DNA from: Aldrovandia affinis
Lineage: Eukaryota; Chordata; Actinopteri; Notacanthiformes; Halosauridae
Assembly: GCA_029706075.1 (NCBI GenBank)
Contig: JAINUG010000052.1
Span: 1,569,998-1,633,997 of the forward strand
DNA: 64,000 nucleotides
Direction: 5' to 3'
Below are positions 50,011 through 62,689 of this stretch, piece after piece. Numbering within the stretch: the stretch's first letter is position 1; each line of letters begins with the position of its first letter. The notes below the pieces were generated by a model, which saw only the letters and a list, made by a program, of their open reading frames with translations, made no database searches and had not been told where the DNA came from. The position numbers and the translations under genes were made by a program.

Positions 50011-52846
50011 ATGACAAATTTCAAACCTGAAAGCAGCTTTATCAAATATCTGCCAGTTACGAGCCACAATATGACTTTTTTATAGGCATAAACGCTAACT
50101 AATATAATCGAACAGCATTGCCAGCAAAGCCATCATATCGGCTGTACGTGCAGTTTGTCATCTGTCAAAATTTCTGCAGCGAGTGTCTGGCAATTACGTC
50201 ATGAAACCGCAGAAGCGAGATCGCTCAGGCCTTCCTTGACTTGTGAAATACACGCAGCCGCGCTAATAATTTTGCCCAATTGAAGCCCTTCAACGTCTCC
50301 CTGGAATCCTGTTTTTTTATCCCAGGGGACCCTCCACACCCTGGAGACGGCAGCGAAAGGGAAACCGGACGGACCAGCTGCGTGGAGACCAGCCGGAGAC
50401 GACGGACCGAGCGGCCGGGGCTCGCTCCCTCCATTGTTCCCCATCCCTTTTAAAGTGCGGCTTCAAAAGAACACGTTTCACCCGTTGTCCAACAGTGAGC
50501 TAAAAATAAACCCAATCTTTCCCCCTGTTGACTGCTCATTCTCTCAACCAGGTCCTGGCCACACAAAGAAAATACATTTCTTAAATGAAACATTAGACTT
50601 TGAAAAATACAATACAAATAAAAGGGGGTTTAGGTTTAACTCCAAAAATGACCAATAATTGTGAACACCCCCCTGAGGCATGAAGTTATGTTGAAATAAA
50701 TAGCCTACACTGGAAAGCCCACAGAGTTTGAAACCTGATTCTGTACAACTCCACTCCTTTGTATTGAACTGACTGCTGTGGTAAGCTTGTGGCCAATTCT
50801 ACACCACGCACACATACTTCGGCTAGTTTTAGTTTTAGTGTTCAGAACCAAAATGTGACAAAAAAAAAATACCTTGTTTGCTTAACTTACTTACATGATG
50901 TGTTGTATAACTTTACTCATCAGATGTTGTTTTGTGGACGAACAACTAAAACCTTAATAGCCGATGTCATCGTTTCCATAGATTAATACACCTTTATTGA
51001 CCTAACTGGAATGTGTAAATGAAGCAAATCTCAATTTCTTATATTAACCACATAAAACATTCATTAGGAGTTTATCAAAATGCAAACATCCCCATCTCAA
51101 TCACACACACTCACTCTCCAAAACACGCACACGCACACAGAAGGTAAGCAAATATACCAAACAAAAGCTTTTCCCACAGAACAAAGACTCATTACTGGCA
51201 CCCCCTGAAGCAGACATGCCCTGCGCAGAAACGGTAGCGTTTGCATCCCTCTCTGTGTTGACGTGAAATCCTGACCCCTGCTGTTACATTTGAAAACCTG
51301 TCATCTTTCCTTTTATTTTGCTCCAGCAAAATGATTTACTCTTCTGTTTACACACAGAATTTACACACTGTGATTTAAAATATGCGGTAAAGTATTTTGG
51401 AATAATTGCTATTCTCTACCGTTTCACATTGACAGCGTTCCAATTAAAGAATGCGGATTAAAAAATGCAATTTGCAAACAGAACTTCAGGAACTAGAGTG
51501 ACACTTACAAGTGCATACCTGTGCGAATCATTCATGGCTGTTGTCATGGCAGCCCCAACAGCCAAACATTCGATCACACACCTGATAAGACCATCTGCAG
51601 GTGGGATGAATGAAGATTCATAGATTCAAATGAGTTTCAATCAAATCTGTCCACATGTTTTTGAGCTGTCCTGTTCACAGACCAATACCCAAAGCAAACA
51701 AAAACGGACAAACGTCCTTGAACACACACAGAGACAGACAGACAGACAGACAAAGAGACACACACAAAGAGACACACACACCCTCTGCTCCACCTAGTGG
51801 CAGCAACAAACTCAAAATACCTACCTGCTGTAAGATAAAAAAACCAAATGTATATGTTACCATAAACAGACACATGGATGGATATTGCCCCTCATAGTAA
51901 TACAGTGCGAATCTCTCACACCAGTGTTTTGTTTACTGCCCAGGAATGTGGGCTCATTAGTGGCGTGGAGCTGCCCAGGTCACAGCGCTTGAGGACATGT
52001 CCTGTTAGATTTGCCGCAATCCTGGGTAACGAGTGTGCTTCGTCTCAAAACACGGAGAACGCGGTCGCCGGTGGAAAGTCAAACCGACCGGTCTGCGTCA
52101 CACGCCACCGATATAAATCCGGCCAATTACGCTCACGGCCGTAACAGTCTGGCTCCGTGCGGCCATTATTTTGAGGCCGTGTGAAGCGTTTATTTTTTTG
52201 ATCTCCTCAGAAATCTGTGGTGAAATTAGAAGTTACTAGCCAGTAAAAACAAACGAAAAAAATTGGGGCATGACTTTCTTAAAATGAGTGTAAAAAACAT
52301 TGTGTATTGCTTGCATTTTTGCAGCAATACACACAGGGAAGCTTTATGCATACTTTACTGTACCTCTGAAGCGGAATTAAAAATGGAAAAATTACATAAA
52401 ATCATTATTTACACGTTAAAGCAATGCTTTTCCAGAGTGGTTGGCAGAGTGATGGCCACAACAGTATAGCATAAAGGGTATAGTGCGTGTGCCATAAAAA
52501 TATTTTACATATAAAATTGGCACAGACATGTGGTCAAAAGCATTGCAATTTACATTGTGGTTTCAAGCCAAACACTGGAGAGAAAGCAAACAAAAGCGGT
52601 AAAACTTTTGCTCCGGAGGACACATACAAAGTCAAAACACAGAATAGTTTTGAGATGAGAATTTAGACGGGCCCATATTACTTTTGGCTTGGGTCTCATC
52701 CACTGAGTCCTGCCAACCAGCAAGGGAGTCAGTTATGTTCTCACTTTTCAAGATAAAGTATACAATTGCCTGATTTTATACACCCAGTTTATTATCATTC
52801 AAATGATATCAAGCCATGGTCTCTGTTCCAGTAAGAGCCAGACATA
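50011..52846. other. Intron, nothing recognised
   Basis: 50200-50430 is moderately GC-rich with an unsupported open frame; (ACAG)n-type repeats occur at about 51725-51780. Confidence 0.4.
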
Positions 52847-53358
52847 CAGGTAACTGCCAAAATGAAGGAAACACCAACATAAAGCATCTTAATAGGGCTT
52901 TGGGCTACCACATCAAAGCTGCCAGAACAGTTTCAGTGCAACTTGGCATAGATTCTACAAGTGTCTGGAACTCTATTGGAGGGATGCAACACCGTTCTTC
53001 CAAAATAAATTCCATATTTTGGCGTTTTGTCGATGGTGGCGGAAAACGCTGTCTCAGGCGCCATCTTCAATTGAGTTGAGATCTGGTGATGGCCATGGCA
53101 TATGGTTTACATCAAACCATTCAGTGACAACTTATGCCCTGTGGATGGGAGCATTGTCATCCTGGAAATGACCACTCCAATCAAGATATAAATTCTTCAC
53201 CATAGGATGAAAGTGATCACTCAGAATGGGTTTGCATTTATTGGTGTTTACCTTGCCTTCTAAGGGGTTTAGTGGACATAAACCATGCACCCCACACCAT
53301 AACAGAGCCACCAGTATCGCTCATTTACTCAAGCTTCCTTTATTTTGGTAGTTGCCTG
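52847..53358 (-). mobile_element. Tc1/mariner deletion derivative (caggtaactgcc family), second copy
   Basis: Ends caggtaactgccaaaatgaa and its partner near 53340-53358, TA-flanked. Minus-strand remnants of the transposase C-terminal half, including the D-D-N-A-P region near 53150. 512 bp, almost the same size and content as the copy at 15724 but inverted. Confidence 0.88.
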
Positions 53359-53727
53359 TATTTTACTGTGGATGTGACGACCAAATGGCTCAGCATAGAC
53401 CACCTGTCTCCTGAATGATTGGTCATTCAGGTATTAAAAAAAAAACACTGGTCTCTTCTCCCAGTCAAATATGTTGGGGGAAATTATTAAAATGTAGCAC
53501 TTATTTAGACGCTGCTATTTTTAGCAATTGCAATTGTCATGCAAACAACTGCATATAGTAGGACTAATTGGTAAGCAAAGAAAAAATGCTTTTAAAGTAG
53601 TATTGCCAGTATCTGATAGTCTGAGTAAGAGAGCTGGAACTGCAGGTCTACCAGGTTAATGGGGCAATAAGCCAAAAAGGGCACCAGTACATAGGGCACG
53701 CAATGACTTAATGTTAAAGAACAACCT

Positions 53728-53832
53728 TTGTCACTGCCGGTACCAAAGCTACGGCAGCGAGCTTGAAGTACGACAGGGGATAGTTGACATGAAGAGGGTA
53801 CAATTGGCTACTAAATCAGGAGAAAAAATGGG
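53728..53832 (+). repeat. SINE-A, 3' fragment of variant subfamily
   Basis: 'ttgtcactgccggtaccaaa' ... 'gatagttgacatgaagaggg' and taaatcaggagaaaaaatgg match the end of the copy at 32215. Confidence 0.75.
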
Positions 53833-55097
53833 GGGCGAAAAAAACGAACTAAATGGCAGAGACCTGACATCAGTGTAATATAACCCACTACTCACTTAGG
53901 TGCACAAGAATGTGGAGTGGATGAGAGCATTTGTTATCCAGCAGTACCTGCTACCTGGTTAGCCCAACAGACCTAGGATCCATCCAGGCGATGTTCAGTC
54001 AAGCAGGAACGATGAGGCACTACTCTCCCATCTTTGGTCTGTATGATGAGCACGAACAACAGAGCCCATCGCCGACCGCCACCTCCACATCTACACTCAA
54101 TTGATTGAATCCATATGCAGGGGCAGAAAAATATCAAATCATAACCCCCAAAAAAACTGAGGACAGAAAGCGAGGCTTTCCAGAAATACCATGGAATAAA
54201 ATAAATAACAAAATAAACTGCAGCATAGCTGTTCAGGAAATGCGGTTATGGTTTGGTATGGTTTATTATAGCATGCCATATTTTCCATCAAGCCACAGAG
54301 GACTATTTAGTCCACTTAGATTCTACACCAGAGCAAATACATAAGAATGAGTCACACATGGTACACTGCAATCTGAGCCCCTTTCAGCTGTTAACCAGAT
54401 TTAATGTTGAGATGCTGCACAATTAATACTGAGATGCTGCACAATTAATGTTGAGATGCAACGCATTTCAATGAAGACATAAAAAAAACTGGCAAAGCAG
54501 GATAAAACTACGCACAATTACCTTCTGTGAGGTCTTAATAAAGACTGAAGTCAAATTGGCAAAAGCTTCACACTTATAATATAATATATAATAATATAAC
54601 AACATATGCTATTTTACTACAGAGCCACACAGAACCACACTGCTCCAGAAGAAACGGACACCCAGAAGCAGTGCACATAAGCAGAGAACAATTTAGCCCA
54701 AAGTGAATTACACTGCCATATAATTAATGTCATATAATACACTCAAACCAGCAGTCTGATTAGTGCTCGGATAGTATTACATTTTAAAAGTCCAATATGT
54801 GATCACGGCAATAACTGGTGTCTATACTGTAGATTGCCATAATAATTCAGTCTATTCAATAATAATAATAATAATATTCCTAACCATCTTATTTGTAAGA
54901 TTTTTTATGTAGGCTTTCACCAAAACATCCCTCACAGTATAAGATAAAGTTACAGAAAACGTAATGAACCAATAACATAGACATAAAATGAACCAATGAA
55001 ATAGACAAATTCTTACATTTTTTAAAATTATATATCCTTTTTAAACTCAGTAATAAAAATTGAGCGAACAAAATCTGTGAAAAAATCAAATGAGTGC

Positions 55098-55100
<3 letters not shown>
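53833..55100. other. Intron, nothing recognised
   Basis: A/T-rich; short duplicated 'gagatgctgcacaattaat' at about 54409-54450. Confidence 0.5.

Positions 55101-55174
<74 letters not shown>
55101..55174 (+). repeat. (TG)37 microsatellite
   Basis: Uninterrupted dinucleotide run of 74 bp, probably highly polymorphic. Confidence 0.97.
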
Positions 55175-55175
<1 letters not shown>

Positions 55176-56094
55176 TGTTTCTGGATAGGTTTTTAAAAGG
55201 TGTTTGAATAAGCCATTTACAGAGGTTTCAATTCTGGCGCATGATTTCCAAGCAAAGAGTGAATGGAAACTTTCTGGGAAAACACTTAAAATTCACTTTA
55301 AAATAAACAGGGTTCATTCACTGTTCTTTACAATAATTCTTTTTTTGACTGGCACATGTTTAAAGTTACAGACCTATGGGAGCAATGACTCACAGTTCCA
55401 ACGGTTGTGATCGCATGAACAAGGCTTCGCAAGACAATGAGCTGACCGTAGTCAAAAAGCTAAATTACTCAAAGAAAAATGTCTCTTATATGATAAACAG
55501 CAATGCTCAGATCACATATCATTTAGGGTGGGGGCAGGGGGTCCTCCCTCAAAATCACAAATTAGTGAGTGGTCTCGAGCTACAGTAAAATACAGCATTT
55601 AGGGCTAACGGAAGCTGAAACCAAAAGTGATAATGTGAAATAAGCTTGAACAAGAAAAGCCTCCCTTTTCCAGAAAATGTTCATACAAACTTTGATAATC
55701 CCCCTCTCCTTACCTTTGCGTTCACACGCCAGAATGTCTTGGCAGTCTGTTCAGGTGAGAATATTCTTTATTTTTACTGTATTTCTCATATCCCGTAGCA
55801 CCAGGTGAAGCAGACTAAACCCACAGACACGGACTGCAGTTTAAATGGGCCATACCCAGCAAATCAGGCAACACGCTTTGACGACCTTTGACCAGCTCAT
55901 TAAGTAGCAATACCCCTTAATGCTTAGAGAAAGGCAACAATTGTTTACAAAGGTATTCAAACTATTCTAGATTAAGCGTTTCAAAATTTGTGCAGGGGAA
56001 GGGGGGGGAGGAACAATCCTGGTATTAGTACTTTGCATTTCTGGATGTTTCAAAACCAAAGAAAAAAACAAAAGAAACACTACTTTTTCTCAGG

Positions 56095-56245
56095 TGTGGT
56101 GTGCAGCTGCCAACAATGATGTCTATTGCAGTATTACTGCACTGATCTCTTGCACTAACCATCATTAATCTTACCATGTTTAAATGCACTTTTTGTAAGT
56201 CGCTCTGGATAAGAGCGTCTGCTAAATGCCTAAAATGTAAAAGAA
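56095..56245 (+). repeat. L2/SINE tail repeat, plus copy
   Basis: gtgtgcagctgccaacaatg ... tgcactaaccatcattaatc ... tttgtaagtcgctctggata ... gcgtctgctaaatgcc. The same 150 bp recurs inverted at 58385-58545. Confidence 0.82.
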
Positions 56246-56499
56246 AGGAGAGCTGAACTCTCAGCATGGGACAGTCGGCACATTTTAAAAGGAGTCTCAT
56301 ATCAGCTCGTTGAAGAGGAAGAAGAGAACGGCACCATCACCGTGTAACGGCCCCTGGAGGGCCATGGTAAGCGAGATTCTGTTCCGCGCGCCCAAGCGCA
56401 CGCTGATTCACACACACACTTCATGCCCGTGGCTTCATTGGCCATCTGTAAGCCCTTTTTGGAGCTCAATGGAACTGCAATTTGAATGATCAACAAAAC

Positions 56500-57240
56500 C
56501 CAAACAGGGCCACTTCACAGGCCCCTGCTCACGTTAATGAGCGGCAGCCCTGTGCCGGCCGGGCCCAACGAGCAGCGGCGCTAAGCGGCGAGGACCGCCA
56601 TCTCCAACACAAAGTGAATCATTAACATTCCCCCCCTTCCTTTCTCAAGGGCTCTCATCTCCCTGTCCGGCATTAGCCAACGATTTGGCAAAAGAAGCCA
56701 GCCACAAGGAACGGCTGCCAGCCGTTTCACTGCAGAGAGTGGATTTATGGACGTTGCACAAGCAATTAAAAGGGTTCAGTGCTTCTCGCAGGAAAATCGG
56801 CCATCTCTGCTTTAAGAGCGGCCGACGGGGCCCGCTCGCTGGCGAGGGGCCTGCTTTAAGAGGCCGTCGGGCCCCGGTCCGGGGGGGCGGCAGGAATCGC
56901 TAGGCCCGCGGCAAAAGAATCCGGCGCAGGAATGTCTCCATGTGACTCATTCCAGAGCGTTTCCTCCGTTTTAACGACCCCCCCAGTCACCCTCCTCCCC
57001 CCCCCTCCCCGCCACCTCCGTTAAAGTGCCCCCTCCTGCCTGACAGCGCGTTAATCATTCGGCGGCAGGGGCCAATGGCGCTCCGCCGTTAACCTTGCAA
57101 GGGGAGCGACCAGTGCGGGCCTGGTCCGCTGTCCCCTCGCCAAGATCCGCACGGGGGGGGGGCCGGGGCACAACAATGACCCCAGTGTCCCAGAGCGAGA
57201 GGCCTCTGTCACAGCGAGAGCGTTCATATTCACCCCTCAT
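56500..57240. promoter_or_regulatory. GC-rich island with homeobox-like sites, function unknown
   Basis: Markedly G+C- and CpG-rich relative to the flanks, with attaat/caattaa motifs embedded (56532, 56621, 56762, 57050). ctgctttaagag followed by a g/c block 'ggccg..ggggccc' is repeated at 56808 and 56849. No open frame with family resemblance. It could be an enhancer or an unrecognised first exon/promoter. Confidence 0.25.
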
Positions 57241-58206
57241 GAAATAAGAACAATATTTGTTTAGTTACAGCCTGTGTCGAGGCTCAGTGCAATTCCCCCT
57301 GTAGGGGAGGATAATTCACAGGAGGTGGGAGGGGGGGCAAGGAAAACACTCATCACTTGCCCCTTTAAGAGGGGGGGGGGGGGAGATACTAGGCGGTGTG
57401 GGGGCTTTCACAGTTACGGAGCTTGGATCCAAATAAATCCAGTAAATCGTCGTGCTTTAAAACAAACGCATTGTTCACCTGGCTAAAAGGAATGGACCAA
57501 ATCCAAAAATGTCCCCCCCGAAAAGGGGCTACATTCAAAGAAACATTTGGATTTGCATAGCCCTTGCACAACATGGAGCAGGGTCTTTTATAAACCACAA
57601 AATGTGTCCACGCCAGGTGTTCTTTTTTCCCCCCCACTCTAAACTCGAAGTATATAAAAACAACACTTTTAAGAATGATGGCGGACAAACCCCAACAGAG
57701 ACCAAAACCACGGACGGACATCAAAGAGCCTGGCGTTACGGCATACCATTGGCGGCACCACGGGCAGGGAGGGGGCGTTTGGCGGTTAAGACAGCACTGG
57801 CCAGTGGTCTGGGGTCCAACCGTGCTGGTCCAACCCGGACTGACCCGCAGTTCTTAACACTTAAAAACACAGCAGCAGGAAAGGGGAGCCACGGTTTTGC
57901 AAAAGGGAAACGTTACAGCCGCAATAGGTTACGCTGTGTAGGAAAATCCACGTCGTTCGCGGTTGTGCCCACAACAATAACCACCTTTGATGGCATCGCA
58001 CATCGCCACCACTGAAAGGAGTAAGGGCCAGAGCCATGCTAAGCACTGCAGTGTGCTACACTGTTCATTATGAATTGTGCAGGGCTGATTTTTACACAAG
58101 TATTTCTCCACCTAACAGGGATCGGGATTAAAACTGCAACACGCCGTTTAAGACGATTATTCAGTTTGAATTCTTGACTGTTTCGAACACGCACGCAAAC
58201 ACCCTT

Positions 58207-58270
58207 CCCGCTTCTCGGCGAGTTTGTGCCGGCTCACCCTCCCCCCCTCCCCCTTGGGCGGACAGCGAAA
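58207..58270 (-). repeat. SINE-A, internal fragment
   Basis: ttctcggcgagtttgtgccg, then ctcaccctcccccc and 'ttgggcggacagcg'. Confidence 0.7.
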
Positions 58271-58384
58271 GTCCACTGCGTTTGTGAAAGTAAATTAGGC
58301 CGCAGTTATCGTGATCATAAACGGAATGGCCTGGCCACGGAGGTGCATTTAACTGCCTGTGTGTGCGAAGATGCCATCGAAAGC

Positions 58385-58545
58385 ACTCATTTACATTTTA
58401 GCCATTTAGAAGCTGCTCTTATCCAGAGCGACTTACAAAACGTGCATTTATACATGGCAAGATTAATCATGGTTAGCACAAGAGATCAGTGTAGTAACAC
58501 TGCAATAGACAATGTTGGCAGCTGCACACCACACCTACAACACGG
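58385..58545 (-). repeat. L2/SINE tail repeat, minus copy
   Basis: Inverted relative to 56095-56245, sharing catttacattttagccattt, gctcttatccagagcgactt and ggcagctgcacaccacacc. Confidence 0.82.
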
Positions 58546-59224
58546 AAAGAAAAGTTGGTGTTTATATATTTTTTTAAATTACAGTTTTAAACATTTAAAC
58601 AGTGGTGATGGCAGTTAATTAATGTAGAGAATCAGTGGTAGTGGAGTCTGAAGAGGTGGGTTTATCACTGGCCCTTACGAGCGCCGGAACCAGTGCGTGT
58701 CTCGCGAGCCGAGGAGGTGAAGGCCTATGCCGAGGCCACTCCACATACAGGAGTCGAGCACCAAAAAGAGCAACAGCACAAGACTAATCCAAGAGCCGGA
58801 GCTGCAGCCAGGACCGGTGACCCCCCCCTTCAAACAAGCTTAGAAAAGACCTCGGGGAGGAGACCTCCCATGACCAACAATGGAGGCTTTTCTGTGCAAG
58901 CAAGTTCTCCAACACCACTCAGAGATCGGAGGGTGGCCGAGGACAGCAGAGGAAACCTGAAATGCCAGCGCTGAATTTCTCATTTCCTGTGTAGGCAGGC
59001 ACTCAGGCGAGATACAGAAGAGATTATGGCAGGCTCACGGTGACTTGATTCTTATCGGCCTGTTTGTAGTGGAACGAGGGGAAGATTTAGATTGAGGGAG
59101 TCGCCACAATGTCAAACTATGACTGGCAATAAAAAAATTTGGTAGACAGTTGCACCCCATTTCTAATTTAACTATCCCTTCCCTCGTAATACGAGCTCAG
59201 CCGCTGCAACCCTGGGACCAGCAG

Positions 59225-59470
59225 TGACAAAGGCGCCGAAACACCTCCTCCAAGACGGAACTCACCAAGCCGTCGACCGCAACTCTGGTACACACAGAGC
59301 CACTTTGCATGCGGCAAGCTCCTGCTGGCTTCCCTCCCCACTCCTCCCTCTGGGGCAGATGGCCAATCGCTGCCCCCGAACGTGGCTCCCGGCCAGAGCC
59401 GGACTGGCATTGCCACAGTGGGCAACCTGCACTCCGGACGAGTGCCTTTACCATTACGCCACCTGGAGGG
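59225..59470 (-). repeat. SINE-A, 3' truncated
   Basis: Body 'cctctggggcagatggccaa' and head 'tttaccattacgccacctgg' on the minus strand. The A-rich tail is missing. Confidence 0.8.
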
Positions 59471-59809
59471 CGTCTGTGACTGGCGATATCATCAGGAGCC
59501 ATCTTATGTAGCAGTTGCACCCCAAATGAAGATTGGGAATTACAAATAGCATTATTTCACTTTATTTTGACATTGCAACTGAAAATTACAGTCAAAATAC
59601 ATTTTGGGATGCTTCTGGGACAAATGCAAAAAAAAAAAAAAAAGAATCTAATGAAATTAATAATAAACATCCATAGAATATATTGAGGCTGAATGCAAAC
59701 ATTGAACCTGAAAAAACATCAAAGCTCCCTGCATACTGATCCTCACAGCGCTAGATTCAATTTCAAACAGTTGCAGTGTATGTGCTACATTGTATCAAAA
59801 CACCCGCAA

Positions 59810-60142
59810 TGGAAGTTTCCCACTGCAGCCATAGTTCGAAATCTGGCTGTGCCAGACCGGCCCTGGCTGGGATCCCCGATCGGGGGTCGCATTTGGCTGT
59901 CCGCCCCAGGGGGAGGGTGAGCCGACACGAACTCGCCGAGAATCGTGAAGGGTGTCTCCAGAAAGTAGGCGGGCGAGTTCTGTCTTGGAGGAGGCGGATC
60001 ATCGCCGGCCTCAGGGAATTGGATCATCGCCTGCCTCAGGGAATTGGCTTGACCCAGAGGACAGGCAGCGAGTTCGTGGGGAAGGGTGAATCAAAATAAA
60101 TAGAGGGTGTAATTGGCCACTAAATTGGGAGAAAAATGGGAA
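59810..60142 (+). repeat. SINE-A with internal duplication
   Basis: Full body and tail (actaaattgggagaaaaatg). A 27-28 bp unit (ggatcatcgcc.gcctcagg then gaattgg) is present twice at about 59996-60050. Confidence 0.85.
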
Positions 60143-61108
60143 AACAAATCAGTGATGAAAGTGATTGATTTTCAAAAAAAGCTGAAAATTTGAATGACGT
60201 GTTGGTAGTGTTTACAGTGGGGTTTTACAGACGAAAATGAATAAATTCATTAATAAATCCAAGAAGCAGGCCGTGGAAGTATAAAAAATAGGTTTTATCA
60301 AAATAAAGTCTTCCTTTATTTATTTTAATAAGTCTTACTTTATTAATTGAGCTTACTTTAATAAATAGGCCCATTTTGTGTGCCATTACACTGCTCATTT
60401 AATTATGCTGGCATGCCCCATGTTGCGTATGACACTGAATCTATCAGCTGATAATGAAACAGTGGCAGGTAGTGTGGCTTAAAGTTGTGGTAACACTGCT
60501 TGGTAAGGATAAGTTGTACTAAGGTGTACTAGAAAAATGCAAATAAGGTAGGACAACATAATAAACATGCTGAATCACTGTGTCTCTATGCAACCATCAT
60601 TCAAGCTAAACTTTAAATTAATCTTTGGACAACTTGCAAGTGTTTGCAAAGACAACACAATAACTTTTCTATTTGGATTTAGCCATGTGAAATATGTGCT
60701 TAGCAGTCTCTATTGTTTACCGTGCTGTTGGTAGGCTACACATAGTACAGTGTTTACTTGGCGCATAAACCGTCTGTTCAGGTCGGCACAAGTGGCACAT
60801 GCTGTTTTGTGTGCTGGATTTAAATGGAGTGGACACCACGCCAGAGCGTCACAAACCGGCATTGTGCCGGTCGGGTTTTAGAACGGACCCAATGATAAGA
60901 TAGCGAGATAGGTGCAAGGTATAATGTTTCATAATGACTGACTGCTAGTAAACCGTGCTAGTGCTAGCCAGCTAAAATGTTATCCACAAAATTGAATCGT
61001 GTATTGTTTAAGTGAGTTTGATAAAGGCTAAATATGAATTATGGTTATATCTGGGTAACCACAAGCCTTCAATTCTTTATTCCATTTGTTATGCTACCTC
61101 CTGTTTTT

Positions 61109-61375
61109 TCACGCGGTCATCCACTGCACTGGTCGAGCTGTAGAGATGGCGTCCCTGCTTGTTGAGCTAATGTTAGATGGTGTAACATTAGCATCAGTGG
61201 AAAAAGCCATAGACAAAGTATAATTCGTACGGCGAATTTTAATTTTGTTGTGTTTTTTGCTATGGATGTGATCTTCCAAAGCCTTAAATCCATAACTGGC
61301 AATACGTGCACAGAGTATTTTGGCAGGAATACCAACTTTTTTACAACAATCACCCACTCTCACTTCAGTGGTCAC
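61109..61375 (-). pseudogene. Possible zinc-finger-like fragment
   Basis: Open frame with KILCARIASYGFKALEDHIH then SKKHNKIKIR. The F-x(2)-L-x(2)-H-x(3)-K-x-H spacing resembles the second half of a BED/CGGBP1-type finger, but the second cysteine is absent. No flanking domain, splice context or conserved partner was recognised. It may be a transposon-derived remnant or chance. Confidence 0.25.
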
Positions 61376-61859
61376 TTCCAGCCAGTCCCAACGGAATCAG
61401 TTTCTTTACTCCGCTTTCAATTTCTTTTAACCTCGAACTATTGTTTTTCTCAATCACTTTTGCCATTCTTCCTTTGCGGTCATTTTGCCGTTTCTAGAGG
61501 CTTTAGCTAGCTAGCATGCCCATGACTTAGTGACTACGCTTGTACTGCTGTCAACCTGATCTATCATTAAGTGTAGCAATTGACAACAAATGAAAACCAA
61601 TGAGGCTTATCGTGGGTTATCAGGACCTCCCCCCTCCAAAAGAAAAAGAACACACAAAAAAAACCCAGACCTACACGAATCTCGTGGTTAATGCTTTATG
61701 GTCTGGGAAAAGCGTAAATCCCTGTATCCGTGGAACTCTTTAATCACTGAAATAATCTGAAACAAATTTTAAGAAAAAACACTCAACCAATCAGAAACCC
61801 AGAAGAAAATCAGAAGACCTGATGATTTGCTTTATTATATCTGGTTCGCCCTGCATGGC

Positions 61860-62212
61860 TTTTTTATTTTTGTTTCAGATTTTTCCCGCTTTTGGTGTCC
61901 AATTGTACCCTCCATTTCTTTCGATTCGCCCTCTCCCACGAGCCCACCGCTCATCACTACAGGTAAAGCCAATTCCCTGAGGCCAGTAATGATCCTCCTC
62001 CGAGACGGAACTCACCCACCTACTTTTACAGGGACGCCCTTCGCGCTTCTCAGCAAGCTTGTGTCGGCTCACCCTCCCCCTTCCCCCTGGGGCGGACAGC
62101 CAAATCTGGCCAGGGCCGGTCTGGCAGTCGGGTTTCGAACCGCAACCGTAGCTCACACTCGCAAAGCACCAGTCAATGCGAGTGCGTCAGACCGTTAAGC
62201 TATCCCCTCCCA
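61860..62212 (-). repeat. SINE-A, full length
   Basis: Tail 'tttcccgcttttggtgtcca', body 'ctggggcggacagccaaatc', B-box-like 'gggtttcgaaccgcaacc', head end 'agaccgttaagctatcccc'. Confidence 0.85.
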
Positions 62213-62689
62213 CATGGTTTTTGATACGGCACCCAAAAGTAGAGGAGGAATTTTAAGATTTATCACATGCAAGGACAAAGACATGAAGACTGAGAACGGC
62301 ACACCTGAACGGATGAACTGGTGTCTGTGAACGCCGTGTCTGCAGGCAGCGGGAGCTCGATCTCAGCTTCAGGTGCAAGGGACTCCAATTCTCAGGTAAC
62401 TTTAAGTCGTTATTTTGCGTAGCGTGTAAATGATGCCTATCTGGGCAGTGGATATCATGTCAACACGAAAATAATTATTATCATCGTCAATCGATAAAGT
62501 AGAAATAATCTGCAGAACCAATAAAATTGAATTTCTGGCCGAGATACAATTACTTGGAAATCTAACATCACCCAAGTTAGCGAACGTTACCTCAGACTAC
62601 TCTAACATCTGTACATTTAGCACTTTAAAAATATATATTTTTCCTGTATAATAAACTAATAAATGAACACCATACTATGGCTGGTCCGA

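Noticed and set aside
50199-50444. GC-rich minus-strand frame of 81 codons starting MGNNGGSEPRPLG
   Set aside because: No recognised homology, no matching splice site to exon 1, codon pattern unconvincing.
62290-62400. Minus-strand open stretch reading LESLAPEAEIELPLPADT, considered as an upstream limch1 exon
   Set aside because: No resemblance to the CH N-terminus, acceptor weak, and phase cannot be tested.
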